A DNA stretch of 64,000 bases from Legionella sp. (GTDB taxonomy: Bacteria; Pseudomonadota; Gammaproteobacteria; Legionellales; Legionellaceae): assembly GCA_030158115.1 (NCBI GenBank), contig JAOATK010000007.1, forward strand, positions 3,483 to 67,482, written 5' to 3'. Below are positions 1-9,535 of this stretch, piece after piece. The notes under the pieces are model-generated. The model had not been told where the DNA came from and ran no database searches. It was given only the letters and a program-made list of their open reading frames with translations. The number at the start of each line of letters is the position of its first letter. Position 1 is the first letter of the stretch. The position numbers and the translations under genes are program-made.

Positions 1-2606
1 ATGACTTTTAAAGATTCTGGAGACATTGCAACCCGATGTAAAACCGTCCATCCATCTCCATCTTTTTCTTTAATTACCTCAAGACGTAATTTTTCTGGTA
101 AGGCCATTAAGATGACTTTTAAAGATTCTGGAGACATTGCAACCCGATGTAAAACCGTCCATCCATTTCCATCTTTTGCTTTAATTACCTCAAGACGTAA
201 TTCTTCTGGAAAGGCCATTAAGATGACTTTGAAAGATTCTGGATTTGCTACGGCTGAAGCTAACACCGTGTTTCCATATACATCTTGTTTTTTAATTGCC
301 TCAAATCGGGCTTCTTTTGGTAAATGGTCAAGCAATAGCTTTAAAAATTCTGGAGACCTTGTAGCCCGATGTAAAGCTGTGCGCCCATCACTATCTTTTT
401 CTTTAATTGCCTCAATGCGAGCTTCTTTTGGTAAAAGGTCAAGCAATAGCTTTAAAGATTCTGGATACATTGCAACCCAATATAAAGCTGTGGCGCCATG
501 TTCATTCTTTTCTTTAATTGCCTCAAGACGTAATTCCTCTGGTAAGGCCATTAAGATGACTTTTAAAGATTCTGGATTATGTGCAGCTTTATTTAAAACT
601 GTGCACCCATCTCTATCTTTTTCTTTAATTACCTCAAGGCGTAATTCTTCTGGACATTTGCCAAGTAATGCCTGCAATAAGTCAGGGTTACTGCGGGCTT
701 GGTGTAATATTCTTCTATGAGCTTGAAAAGCGGCATAATACTGTGCTAAAGGGATATAATCGAGTGTATTTAAAAACTGCTCCGGCCCCATCACTTGCAA
801 AACCAAACGAGCAGTTGAAATCTGACTTAATTCTTTTTTTCTATCTTCTTCTGATAAGGCTTTAAGTCTATCAAAATCAAAAGGAAGCAAATCATTTAGT
901 GCTGGTGTTGTTGTGAAGGATAATAATCGAAAAAGGGAGTGTGGTGTTAATTTACAATGAAGGTCTGGAGTAACTGCTAGTAATTTTGTAAGCTCTGCTT
1001 CAAAATTACTGGTGTCTGATAAGTAATCACTTAAATAGTGTAATACTTCTTTAACTTCTCCATTAATATTTAGTTTTGTCATCAAAGCAGTAAATTGTTC
1101 ATCAGCTATTTTTTTTTGTCTGGAAACACAAAATTGACGACTTGAATCACCGTACTGAAAGCCTAAACGTATTGTTTCTGAAAGAAAGGTATGGGCAAAA
1201 TCTAAATTTTGGGGTGTTCCACCACCTACTCCTAATGTGATGCGTTTTATGGAAGGCTTCTCTGAAAGAACCGTATCTGCAAATTGTGTTAATAGTGCTT
1301 TTGCAACACTTGTCGTAACCCTTCCGATAGAACTTTCTAAGGAATCTAGGGTTAGATTTCCTGTCTTACTTATCCACGCATAGGATTGTCCAACGATTTC
1401 AAAATTAGCATCGTTTATTCTATTTCCAATATAAGGCTGGCTGGCATGATCCGCTTTGTCTTTTCTTTTTAGTAATACATAAAGCCCATTATCAGATAAG
1501 CTAATTGCATCTTTTACGCATTGTTCTGAGTGTCCACCAATGCTTTGGCAGCAAGCTGTGATTCTGCCTAAAATTAAGGCGCGTAAATCATCAGTGGGTA
1601 ATTTAACCCAACAATAACCTTCAGCAGCACCAACTCCTATAATGACAGGATGAGGTAGATTATCGGAGTCTTTCATAGGCCACTTGGGTAGGCTATTAAA
1701 ATAATCTAGACATTTATTAAATGAGCACTCACCAGCACTCTCGGGGATGTTGTAAGCTCGACACAGTTCTGCTAATTCTACATTTTCGGACGCTCTGGTG
1801 TAGTAACAACGTACGGCCATTGCTTTGGCTTCTCTTAGGTCTTTTGGTGCTTTATATTGTTCTGTTACTTTATGAATTTCAGTCTCTATTTGAGGGGCCA
1901 TGGCAAAAAATTTTATGAATTCAACCCCATTAAAAGGTCTATTGATAAGCTCTATCCATCCAGACAAATCTTTTATTTCATCTCTTTTAGGTAATTGTAT
2001 TAAGTTCAATATTACATCATGATAGGGTTTATTAAATTGTCTATGCTTCGTTTGATTTAAAAAACCCATTGTCTTTATGGCAATTTTATCAAAAGTGGGT
2101 TGGGGGTCTTGTATTGCAAATAACACCATTAATCGATAAGCATAGATATATGGCATATCTTCATCAGCAAGGTTTTTTTCAATCAACACACTCATGGCAC
2201 GACATGCGTGAGCAAGTTCTGTGAATAAAGAAAGTAGGTCGTCTCCTTCAAAATAGTTTAAGGAACTATTTAATTTGCCCCATCGAATTTTGGCATCTGA
2301 TTCGCTTGATTCGGGAAGAGTGATGGATCGTAATTGTTCTCCAATTGCCGCTTCACTTTCTAAACTAAAAATAACTGTCAGCGCTTGTTTTAATTCAGGG
2401 TAGGTTTCAAAGCGTTCATCTCCTTGACTCAGATCTTGAGTGATTAGCTCTTGGGTATAATCTGGAAAATAAGCAAGTTGCAGTCTTTTTCTAAATTGAA
2501 TAAGTGAAGATGGAGTTTTACTCGCTACCTCGGTACTAGAAGGTTTAACCTTGCTAAAAGCTTCAACTAACCCTTTGATATTTAAGATTTCGTTATTTAG
2601 ATACAT
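1..2606 (-). CDS. Repeat protein with ankyrin-like 37-residue repeats, partial (runs off window)
   Basis: An open frame starts at an ATG at 2606 (MYLNNEILNIKGLVEAF) and stays open to base 1, so the C-terminus lies outside the window; at least 868 residues are present. The first ~620 residues are non-repetitive. They include a stretch reading GVGAAEGYCWVKLPTDDL and, further on, GQSYAWISKTGNLTLDSLE; I do not recognise a fold with confidence. From about 740 on, a roughly 37-residue unit repeats, with the pattern DGxGWTVLHRxAxxPESLKxILxxLPEExRLExIKEK, which contains the ankyrin-type GxTxLHxAA core. The last units visible are almost identical at DNA level, showing recent tandem duplication. By architecture this is a candidate Dot/Icm effector; no export signal was tested. 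The plus-strand frame over 1-720 is only the mirror of these repeats. Confidence 0.75.
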   Translation of the reverse strand, partial: MYLNNEILNIKGLVEAFSKVKPSSTEVASKTPSSLIQFRKRLQLAYFPDYTQELITQDLSQGDERFETYPELKQALTVIFSLESEAAIGEQLRSITLPESSESDAKIRWGKLNSSLNYFEGDDLLSLFTELAHACRAMSVLIEKNLADEDMPYIYAYRLMVLFAIQDPQPTFDKIAIKTMGFLNQTKHRQFNKPYHDVILNLIQLPKRDEIKDLSGWIELINRPFNGVEFIKFFAMAPQIETEIHKVTEQYKAPKDLREAKAMAVRCYYTRASENVELAELCRAYNIPESAGECSFNKCLDYFNSLPKWPMKDSDNLPHPVIIGVGAAEGYCWVKLPTDDLRALILGRITACCQSIGGHSEQCVKDAISLSDNGLYVLLKRKDKADHASQPYIGNRINDANFEIVGQSYAWISKTGNLTLDSLESSIGRVTTSVAKALLTQFADTVLSEKPSIKRITLGVGGGTPQNLDFAHTFLSETIRLGFQYGDSSRQFCVSRQKKIADEQFTALMTKLNINGEVKEVLHYLSDYLSDTSNFEAELTKLLAVTPDLHCKLTPHSLFRLLSFTTTPALNDLLPFDFDRLKALSEEDRKKELSQISTARLVLQVMGPEQFLNTLDYIPLAQYYAAFQAHRRILHQARSNPDLLQALLGKCPEELRLEVIKEKDRDGCTVLNKAAHNPESLKVILMALPEELRLEAIKEKNEHGATALYWVAMYPESLKLLLDLLPKEARIEAIKEKDSDGRTALHRATRSPEFLKLLLDHLPKEARFEAIKKQDVYGNTVLASAVANPESFKVILMAFPEELRLEVIKAKDGNGWTVLHRVAMSPESLKVILMALPEKLRLEVIKEKDGDGWTVLHRVAMSPESLKV

Positions 2607-2756
2607 GTTAATTCCCCAGGCAATTTTTAGGTGATAACAATTCCATATGATAATTATAGGTTCATTTTAACAAAATGTTTAAAAATACAACGTACGTGTC
2701 ATAACTCCATAAAGATGTCCTATCACTAACCCCGGTATTTGTTAAGATAGTTGTCA

Positions 2757-2807
2757 TGCTGATGAGGATTGACCTTATCTTCAATAAGTTCATCCCCTCA
2801 TTCAGCA
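2757..2807. other. Imperfect hairpin in the 2607-2902 intergenic gap
   Basis: The arms TGCTGATGAGG and CCCTCATTCAGCA flank an inner CTTAT/ATAAG stem. The hairpin lies downstream of the minus-strand gene ending at 2903 and upstream of the one starting at 2606. It could act as a terminator or leader structure. Nothing else was seen in this 296-bp gap. Confidence 0.35.
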
Positions 2808-2902
2808 GTAACTTTTTAATTTAAAATTCATTAAGCTTCATAGCTCAAGCACAAGAGCAGATAAAGTTAATCAATTATTTCTGCAAAAAAACAAAGACGC
2901 AT

Positions 2903-5900
2903 TTAAGGCTTTTTCGGAAGCGTCGTATTTTGCTGAGAGTCCTCAAATGCATTAGCCCCTCCAAAGAAACTAAGTCGGGGACTTGCAGATAGCCTTGTCT
3001 GCAAAAACCAAGGTTTTATTTTTACACTTTCTAAAATCTGTGCACGGTGCGTTTCATTGAGCAGATCAGGGGGAAGTTGAAATAACATATCAAGTTGCTC
3101 TTCATCTTCAATCACTTTATCAAGCTTAAGTGCTGACAAAATCTGTGAACGGCAGACTTCGTTAAGACATTCTGAAGGAAGCAAAAATAATCCCTCAAGA
3201 TCACACCCACTTTGAATCATCGTCTCTAAGGGAAGCGCTGCTAAAATATGTGCGCGAAACATATCATTAAATGGCTCAGAAGCAATCTTGAATAATAACT
3301 CGGCGAGCTGATATCTATCTTGAATTATCGTTTTGAGCCAAACAGGTGTCACTGCATTCATAATCATTAGACGGCACGCCTCATTGAGTTGTTTAGGAGG
3401 GAACGCCATTAAATTAGCAAGCTGACTTACATTTTGAATTTTCATCCTCAAATCAGGTGCAAGTGCTACAAAAATCTCTAAGCGGCGCTCCTCATTCAAC
3501 TGTTGAGGAGAAAGCTTCAATACATTAACAAGCTGATCTCCATCTTTAATTATTGTCTCAAATCTAGATGCAACTGCGTCAAAAAGGACTAAACGGCTGT
3601 CCTCATTGAAATTTTCGACGGGTAAATCCAATAAATTAGCCAGTTGATAGCCATCTTTAATTTTCATCCCAATCTCTGGTGCAACGGCCTCCCAAATCAC
3701 TAAGCGGCACCTCTCACTAAGCGCTTCAAGGGGTAGCCGAAATATATTAGCAAGCTGGGCTCCATCTTTAATTTTCGCTGCAAGAGTGGGGGCCAATGCT
3801 GTCAAAATCTGAAAGCGGCGTCTTATAGAAAGATCATGGGGATCCAGGCTAAAGAAATGATAGAGCTGGGCTCCATCTTGAATTATCCTCTGAAACTCAG
3901 GCGCTGCAAAAATCTCTTGGCGACATGCTTCACTAAAACGTGTATAAGAGGCAAGATCAAATAAACTCGCGAGCTCATAGCTATTTTTAATTATCGTCGC
4001 AAGCCTAGGTGCAAGTGCTTTTAGAATCTTTATGCGCCATGCTTCACTAATCACAGTAGGGCAAATCTGAAGTAACCGTCGGAGATTACCTAAGTTATGC
4101 ATTCCCATCCATTCAGGGTGAATGTTAAATAAATCCATGGCCGGACCTCCCTTTGGAATGATGATCTGATGATAATCTTGCGATATTTCCCAAATCTGCG
4201 AAAACTCTAGATGTTTGAGCGGCACACAAATCAATGCGTCAAAAAATAATAATGCTCTATAAGTAATATCAGTGATTGAAAGAGTTTCTTTTAAACACAT
4301 ATGTTTCAATTCACTGCTCAAGGCAGAATGACATATTAGCGCTCTAAAGCACATATTAGCTAATAGGTTTCGAGGGTATGATTTTTTGAATGTCGTCAAT
4401 GCAACATCCTCTTGCCCAGGTGAGGAAGCAGCTAACCAGCTCGTTAACATAATTAAATAACGACAATATAAAGGGGTCCACTCTTTAACAGGCACCAAAA
4501 AACCATGAAGTAATAATCGATTGGCGGCATAAGGATCGACATCAAAGACTGCTTGCCCCTCATCAGATACACGTTGAGACTCTGCATGCCAGGCCAATAA
4601 GGAAGCATCATTGAGTATTAAGGGATGAGACGAACTCGCTGAGGAGCTAAGTGCCTGTAATTGTGCCCAAGCAATCTCCCACATCGGTTGATTGTCAACG
4701 GTCGAGGCAAAAAAATTACTAATCCAATTCATATGGCTAGACTTCAGAAACTCCCGTTCGCATCGACGATAACGCGAACGCAATGGCGTATACTCCCAAC
4801 TCAGTTCCTCTCCAATCGCATATCCTGAAAAAAAATAAGCCAATAAATTGATTATTGAAAAACGAGCACTAATAAAATCGCTATCTCCTGCCCCAAAGAG
4901 CAACAGTATCTCGTCACGATGGCGATTGAGCATAGAGACACAATCAAGTGCCGTTAAAAAATCTCGGACTCTGCTTTGGTGCTTAGGCGAATCAATATTG
5001 ATATGATCTATGTCCCACTTAAAATAAAGTAAGGCATCATTTCTAAACATGACTAATTGTACCATCGGTGTGTAAGCAGCCCCTGGCATGAAATTTAAAA
5101 CAGGCAAATCTTTCATGGTGATGATGGCGACTACTAAAGAGATTGTCGAATTTTCTGATGTGGGAATAGGCACACTTTCTATTGCAGCAAGGGATTCATC
5201 AAAATGAGCGCGTAATGGATCTATTCCAAAAAATTCAAGGCGAGCAGTCACATAGCTTTTGCACAGCTCTTGCCATAGCTCATCTGGATTAGCTGATAAG
5301 GAGGGATTATTCGCTCTAAGCTGAAGAATTAATGGGCTTAAGACACCTGCATTTTCTTCATTGACTTGCCAAAGTGCCCACTGAAATAGTTGTTTTTCAT
5401 TAAGTTGAGTCTTAATGAACAGAGACAGTGATTCCAACATCAAGTCCGCGATAATCATTGGAAAATGGATAGGATTTCTGCTCTCATCCAGATATTTATC
5501 CTGCAACATAAAGAGCAAATCATGCTGTAAGCCTGCAGCGCATTTATCAAGTGAACCTTTATTTTTTTGTCTTTCTAAATCTAGCAAATGCGTATAAAAC
5601 ATCTCGATACGAAATGTTTTATCTTGGCTTGGATGTTCCAGGTTAGGTTCGTAACGAGTGTCATCTAACAAAGCGCGGCATACTAAATTAAGTGCTTCCG
5701 CTGGTGGAGTCATTAATTGTTGTATACCCTGTTTGGTATAAAATTGATTGGTGCTCCATTGTTCATGGATAGCATCCCAGATTATTCCTGGACATGTCGA
5801 TGCAATAGTAATCATTTGTTTAAAAACGAATATTTTATCGGCGGATGATAATAGTGCCTCAGGAACGCTATTGATATGATTTATCATCATTATTGTAGAA

Positions 5901-6118
5901 CCAATAATAGCGTTTTGTGTGACCTCTTGAGGAAGCGCTGCCGGTTCTTGGCCGCTGATGAGCGAGTTCAGATGTCCTAGCAAGGAACCTTGCGCTGCCA
6001 CTACTAATAATTGATTTGCTTCTATCATTTCAGGATAAACAGCATATAAAAGCTTTAGTATTCTATAAGCTGATGCTTGTATCGCCAGATCATGTGTATC
6101 AACAGCCTGCACAGGCAT
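2903..6118 (-). CDS. Large protein with C-terminal ~38-residue leucine-rich repeats, effector candidate
   Basis: This is a 1071-residue protein. I place the start at the ATG at 6118 (MPVQAVDTHDLAIQASAY), which has GGA 6-7 bases upstream; a GTG at 6160 would add 14 residues but has no visible ribosome site. The N-terminal two thirds are helical and without recognised motifs. Roughly residues 690-1040 hold about nine or ten copies of a unit of 38 residues, with the pattern IxDGxQLxxLLxLPxxxLNExxRxxIxxALAPxL. The regular spacing suggests an alpha-solenoid. The flanking neighbour on the left is another repeat protein, so this is an effector-type cluster next to the housekeeping mdh gene. There is no signal peptide or obvious membrane segment. 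The short C-terminal tail is basic (TTLPKKP). Function unknown; assignment as a Legionella effector is inference from architecture only. Confidence 0.7.
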   Translation of the reverse strand: MPVQAVDTHDLAIQASAYRILKLLYAVYPEMIEANQLLVVAAQGSLLGHLNSLISGQEPAALPQEVTQNAIIGSTIMMINHINSVPEALLSSADKIFVFKQMITIASTCPGIIWDAIHEQWSTNQFYTKQGIQQLMTPPAEALNLVCRALLDDTRYEPNLEHPSQDKTFRIEMFYTHLLDLERQKNKGSLDKCAAGLQHDLLFMLQDKYLDESRNPIHFPMIIADLMLESLSLFIKTQLNEKQLFQWALWQVNEENAGVLSPLILQLRANNPSLSANPDELWQELCKSYVTARLEFFGIDPLRAHFDESLAAIESVPIPTSENSTISLVVAIITMKDLPVLNFMPGAAYTPMVQLVMFRNDALLYFKWDIDHINIDSPKHQSRVRDFLTALDCVSMLNRHRDEILLLFGAGDSDFISARFSIINLLAYFFSGYAIGEELSWEYTPLRSRYRRCEREFLKSSHMNWISNFFASTVDNQPMWEIAWAQLQALSSSASSSHPLILNDASLLAWHAESQRVSDEGQAVFDVDPYAANRLLLHGFLVPVKEWTPLYCRYLIMLTSWLAASSPGQEDVALTTFKKSYPRNLLANMCFRALICHSALSSELKHMCLKETLSITDITYRALLFFDALICVPLKHLEFSQIWEISQDYHQIIIPKGGPAMDLFNIHPEWMGMHNLGNLRRLLQICPTVISEAWRIKILKALAPRLATIIKNSYELASLFDLASYTRFSEACRQEIFAAPEFQRIIQDGAQLYHFFSLDPHDLSIRRRFQILTALAPTLAAKIKDGAQLANIFRLPLEALSERCRLVIWEAVAPEIGMKIKDGYQLANLLDLPVENFNEDSRLVLFDAVASRFETIIKDGDQLVNVLKLSPQQLNEERRLEIFVALAPDLRMKIQNVSQLANLMAFPPKQLNEACRLMIMNAVTPVWLKTIIQDRYQLAELLFKIASEPFNDMFRAHILAALPLETMIQSGCDLEGLFLLPSECLNEVCRSQILSALKLDKVIEDEEQLDMLFQLPPDLLNETHRAQILESVKIKPWFLQTRLSASPRLSFFGGANAFEDSQQNTTLPKKP

Positions 6119-6180
6119 TATTTTTCCAAAAAAAGATAATAGTGCGCTAATTATAAGCACCTAGTCTAATTTAGTCAAAA

Positions 6181-6228
6181 TAAAAATGGGACTTCCTCCC
6201 TCTTCTGACTCACGAAGAAAGAGGGGTC
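6181..6228 (-). terminator. Probable terminator of mdh
   Basis: On the minus strand, after the mdh stop, CCCTCTTTCTTC pairs imperfectly with GAAGAGGGAGG, and the strand then runs into an ATTTTTATTTT tract. Placement fits rho-independent termination of mdh before the repeat-protein gene. Confidence 0.5.
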
Positions 6229-6244
6229 CACCCGCGTTCAGAGA

Positions 6245-7240
6245 TTAATCGTCCAACAATCCTAATGATTTAACTGTATCACGCTCTTGTCTTAACTCAT
6301 CTAGGGTTAGATCAAACATTTTACGGCCATAATCGTTGAATGTTAAATGGTCTACTACCTTTAATTCACCCTGTTCACGACGGCAAGGAACAGAGAAAAT
6401 TAAGCCTTTATCAATGCCATATTCGCCTTCCGAACGGCGACACATAGAAAATGACTCACCTGCAGGGGTGTCAGTAACTAAATGATTAACACCCGTAATA
6501 ATCGCATTAGCTGCAGACGCTGCAGAAGAAAGTCCGCGCGCTTTTAATATAGCAGCACCTCGTTGTTGAACTGTAGAAACAAAGGTATTCTTTAACCAAG
6601 CCTCATCACCAATCACTTGCGCGGCAGAAACCCCATTGATTTTGGCATTATAAAAATCAGGATATTGAGTAGCAGAATGATTTCCCCAAACCGTCATTTG
6701 AGTCACTGCTGTAATATCCACCCCTGCTTTTTGAGCTAGTTGCGTGCGTGCTCTTAGTTCATCCAAAGTCGTCATAGCATAAAAACGATCATTAGGGACA
6801 TCTCTTGCATGGTGCATTGCGATTAAACAATTCGTATTACATGGATTCCCGACAACAAAAACTCGTACGTCATCACTGGCATTATCATTAATTGCCTGAC
6901 CTTGCTTTGTAAAGATTCCACCATTAATTTGCAATAAATCAGAACGCTCCATTCCTTGCTTGCGAGGCACAGAACCTACCAATAAAGCCCAATTGACTCC
7001 AGCCATTGCTTTATTCATATCCGAAGTACAGACAATGCGCTTTAATAAAGGAAAAGCACAATCATCTAACTCCATTGCAACCCCTTCCAAGGCAGGAAGA
7101 GCAGGCTCAAGCTCTAATAAATTTAATTCAACCTCAGTATCAGCACCAAACATTTGTCCAGAAGCTATACGAAACAATAAAGCATAACCAATTTGTCCTG
7201 CTGCACCAGTCACGGCAACTCTCACGCGTTTATTCGCCAT
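6245..7240 (-). CDS. mdh: Malate dehydrogenase
   Basis: A 331-residue NAD-dependent malate dehydrogenase that interconverts malate and oxaloacetate in the TCA cycle, in the cytosol. The N-terminus carries the Rossmann dinucleotide site [18 protein letters not shown]. The substrate-binding and catalytic region includes the conserved [10 protein letters not shown] segment with the catalytic histidine, and the length matches the 325-335 residue bacterial family. I chose the ATG at 7240 ([10 protein letters not shown]) because AGGAGAGGG lies just upstream. The frame extends 7 codons further to 7261, but that extension covers the ribosome site itself. It is divergent from hemW across an 84-bp gap, which probably holds both promoters. 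Gene order is consistent with the Legionella core genome. Confidence 0.95.
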   Translation of the reverse strand: MANKRVRVAVTGAAGQIGYALLFRIASGQMFGADTEVELNLLELEPALPALEGVAMELDDCAFPLLKRIVCTSDMNKAMAGVNWALLVGSVPRKQGMERSDLLQINGGIFTKQGQAINDNASDDVRVFVVGNPCNTNCLIAMHHARDVPNDRFYAMTTLDELRARTQLAQKAGVDITAVTQMTVWGNHSATQYPDFYNAKINGVSAAQVIGDEAWLKNTFVSTVQQRGAAILKARGLSSAASAANAIITGVNHLVTDTPAGESFSMCRRSEGEYGIDKGLIFSVPCRREQGELKVVDHLTFNDYGRKMFDLTLDELRQERDTVKSLGLLDD

Positions 7241-7324
7241 ATTCTTCCCTCTCCTATTCATTTTGTGACAAAACGATTGTCATGATACTATTGCATTCCC
7301 AAACAAGCCAGTCCAAAAAGATTA

Positions 7325-8452
7325 ATGATTCCTTTATCGTTGTATATCCATATTCCTTGGTGCATTCGCAAATGCCCTTATTGTGATTTTAATTCTCATA
7401 AAAGCCCAGAAATTTTACCTGAATTAAACTACGTTCAGGCGCTTGTTGATGATTTAAAATCCGATTTAAATCGTTTTGAAACGCGAACAATTTCTTCTAT
7501 ATTCATTGGCGGTGGTACTCCTAGCCTTTTTTCTGCCGAAGCTTATCACCGATTATTTGAAGAATTAAAAAAAATAATCCCTTTTGCTCAGCACATTGAA
7601 ATTACCATGGAAGCTAATCCAGGAAGTGTTGAGCAACAACGCTTTACCGAATACAGACAATTAGGTATCAATCGCTTGTCTTTGGGGATTCAAAGTTTTA
7701 ATCCCCATCATTTAAAACGATTGGGGCGGATTCACGATGAACATCAAGCACATGCTGCTATTGAATCGGCGCGAAAGGCGGGTTTTGATAATCTTAATTT
7801 AGATATCATGCATGGATTACCTAATCAAAGTATCGATGAAGGCATGGAGGATTTACGAACGGCCTTGTCTTATCAGCCTGAGCATTTTTCTTGGTACCAG
7901 CTTACCATTGAGCCTAATACTATTTTTTATAAAGAGAATCCACCCTTGCCATCAGAAGATGATGCCTTCTTTTTAGAACAGCAAGGATTGGAGTTATTAA
8001 AAAAAGAAGGCTTGCTGCGTTATGAAATTTCTGCTTTTTCTCGAACCGGTAAACAAGCCCAACATAATTTAAATTATTGGCTATTTGGCGATTATTTAGG
8101 GATTGGAGCGGGTGCTCATGGAAAAATAACAACGGCAGAGGGGATATTAAGAACCCGAAAACACCGCCAACCCAAAGATTATCTTGATACCGAAAAAAAT
8201 TTTTTAGCTCATATTGAATCAGTAGAAACTCAAGAGCTTATTTTTGAATTCATGCTAAATACCACCCGCTTGGAACAAAATATTCCCTTAGAGCTATTTA
8301 CTGAGCGAACAGGACTGGATATAAAGCATCTGATTCCCCAACTCAAGCTTGCTGAAAAGAAAAAGCTGATTAGATTGACTGCTACTCATTGGCAAGTTAC
8401 TGATTTCGGCCGACGTTTTACCAATAATTTGCAGAGTTTATTTTTACCTTAA
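7325..8452 (+). CDS. hemW: HemW, radical SAM heme chaperone (oxygen-independent coproporphyrinogen oxidase-like)
   Basis: A 375-residue radical SAM protein. The 4Fe-4S/SAM motif is seen at the N-terminus as CIRKCPYCDF (CxxxCxxC), followed by the glycine-rich IFIGGGTPS segment and LSLGIQSFN. This is the HemN/HemW pattern. The HemN-specific N-terminal extension is missing and the length fits HemW (about 375-390) rather than HemN (about 455), so I call the heme chaperone. Family role: it delivers heme to acceptor proteins and lacks coproporphyrinogen oxidase activity in characterised members. It is transcribed away from mdh. The downstream gap to plsY carries palindromic repeat DNA rather than a clean operon link. 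Confidence 0.9.
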   Translation: MIPLSLYIHIPWCIRKCPYCDFNSHKSPEILPELNYVQALVDDLKSDLNRFETRTISSIFIGGGTPSLFSAEAYHRLFEELKKIIPFAQHIEITMEANPGSVEQQRFTEYRQLGINRLSLGIQSFNPHHLKRLGRIHDEHQAHAAIESARKAGFDNLNLDIMHGLPNQSIDEGMEDLRTALSYQPEHFSWYQLTIEPNTIFYKENPPLPSEDDAFFLEQQGLELLKKEGLLRYEISAFSRTGKQAQHNLNYWLFGDYLGIGAGAHGKITTAEGILRTRKHRQPKDYLDTEKNFLAHIESVETQELIFEFMLNTTRLEQNIPLELFTERTGLDIKHLIPQLKLAEKKKLIRLTATHWQVTDFGRRFTNNLQSLFLP

Positions 8453-8464
8453 AATCAAAAAATA

Positions 8465-8560
8465 AAGCAACCTAGTTGCTTGCAACCAGGACTTCCTGAG
8501 CAATGATGGTGCATGTATGAAAACCCATCTCGGTTGCAAGCAACCAGGCTACTTTCACGT
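8465..8560. repeat. Palindromic GTTGCTTGCAACCAGG repeat elements
   Basis: AAGCAACctaGTTGCTT forms a short hairpin just after hemW. GGTTGCAAGCAACCAGGCTAC follows 50 bp later in the opposite sense. The CCAGGCTAC part recurs in the hairpin at 9490-9527, which suggests a dispersed palindromic repeat family that also serves as terminators. Confidence 0.5.
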
Positions 8561-8637
8561 AAAACAATTGCCCTCTTGCTTGCAGATAAATATTCATGAA
8601 TAATGGGTTACTTATCCGAAAAAAGGAGCGATCGGTA

Positions 8638-9486
8638 ATGTTATCACTATTTTTGGTAATTCTTGCATATTTCATGGGTTCTATTTGCTCAGCGGTCATA
8701 GTTTGCAAAGCTTGTTCCCTACCTGATCCACGTATTGCCGGCTCAAAAAATCCAGGAGCAACCAACGTTCTCCGTTTGGCAGGTAAAAACTATGCCATTA
8801 TGGTTTTAGTAGCTGATATCCTTAAAGGAACCATCCCGGTTCTTATCGCTAAAGTCTTTTTAACTGACCCAATGACTATAGGTTTTGTTGCTTTAGCTGC
8901 CGTGATTGGTCATATGTACCCATTCTTTTTTAATTTTAAAGGCGGTAAAGGAGTTGCAACTGCCATAGGCGCCCTATTAGGCTTCCAATTCGCCGCGGGG
9001 GCAATGGTTGCAGCAACTTGGTTAATAGTAGCTAAATTTACTCGTTACTCCTCTTTAGCTTCTATCATCTCAATTTGCTTGGCTCCATTTTATTTTCTCT
9101 TAATGGTAGGTCATATTGATATTTTCCCACCCCTGTTCCTAATGGCCCTTTTAATCTTGATTAAACACAAAGATAACATCAGCCGCCTTATTGATGGCAC
9201 AGAGCCTAAAATCAAATTGAAAAAAGGGAATGTGCTTGAAGAGGCAATGAGTGATGAAGTGGTAGCAGTAGCAATCGTAGAAGAAAATATCTCGATAAAA
9301 ACAACTCCACAAGCCAAAACTGTGGCTCCTAAAAAGAAAAAGGCTCCTGCCGCTAAAACTGCAAAGACAACTGCAAAGACAACCGCAAAAAAATCAACTC
9401 CAGCAACTACGAGCACTAAAAAAGTAGTAAAGACTGCTAAAAAACCTACGGTCAAAAAAGTGACCAAACCTAAAGTGGTAAAATAA
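8638..9486 (+). CDS. plsY: Glycerol-3-phosphate acyltransferase PlsY with a lysine/alanine-rich C-terminal tail
   Basis: An integral membrane acyl-phosphate:glycerol-3-phosphate acyltransferase, first step of phosphatidate synthesis. The family motifs are visible: GSKNPGATNVLR in the first cytoplasmic loop, FFFNFKGGKGVATAIG in the second, and a late loop NISRLIDGTEPKI. There are about five hydrophobic segments in residues 1-185. I chose the ATG at 8638 (MLSLFLVILAYFMGS) with AAAGGAG upstream, instead of the ATG at 8596, which would add a charged 14-residue leader. The enzyme body ends near residue 205. Another roughly 75 residues follow, the last 50 dense in K, A, T and P with PKKK, AKTTAKTTAKK and VKKVTKPK, like a histone H1 tail. 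Such an extension is not part of the usual ~200-residue enzyme. Confidence 0.9.
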   Translation: MLSLFLVILAYFMGSICSAVIVCKACSLPDPRIAGSKNPGATNVLRLAGKNYAIMVLVADILKGTIPVLIAKVFLTDPMTIGFVALAAVIGHMYPFFFNFKGGKGVATAIGALLGFQFAAGAMVAATWLIVAKFTRYSSLASIISICLAPFYFLLMVGHIDIFPPLFLMALLILIKHKDNISRLIDGTEPKIKLKKGNVLEEAMSDEVVAVAIVEENISIKTTPQAKTVAPKKKKAPAAKTAKTTAKTTAKKSTPATTSTKKVVKTAKKPTVKKVTKPKVVK

Positions 9487-9489
9487 ATA

Positions 9490-9527
9490 GTAGCCTGGAT
9501 TTCACATCGCGAAATCCAGGCTACTTT
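9490..9527. terminator. Bidirectional terminator between plsY and tsaD
   Basis: A 14-bp perfect stem (GTAGCCTGGATTTC and its complement, 7-base loop) sits between two convergent genes. It is followed by TTT on the plus side and preceded by AAATA on the plus strand, which reads TATTT on the minus strand. It suits termination of both genes. Confidence 0.7.
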
Positions 9528-9535
9528 AATACAAC

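Noticed and set aside
1..720. 239-codon plus-strand frame with internal repeats
   Set aside because: It is the complement of the 37-residue repeats of the minus-strand gene; repetitive DNA keeps the mirror frame open.
9111..9467. 118-codon minus-strand hydrophobic frame
   Set aside because: Mirror of the lysine/alanine-rich PlsY tail.
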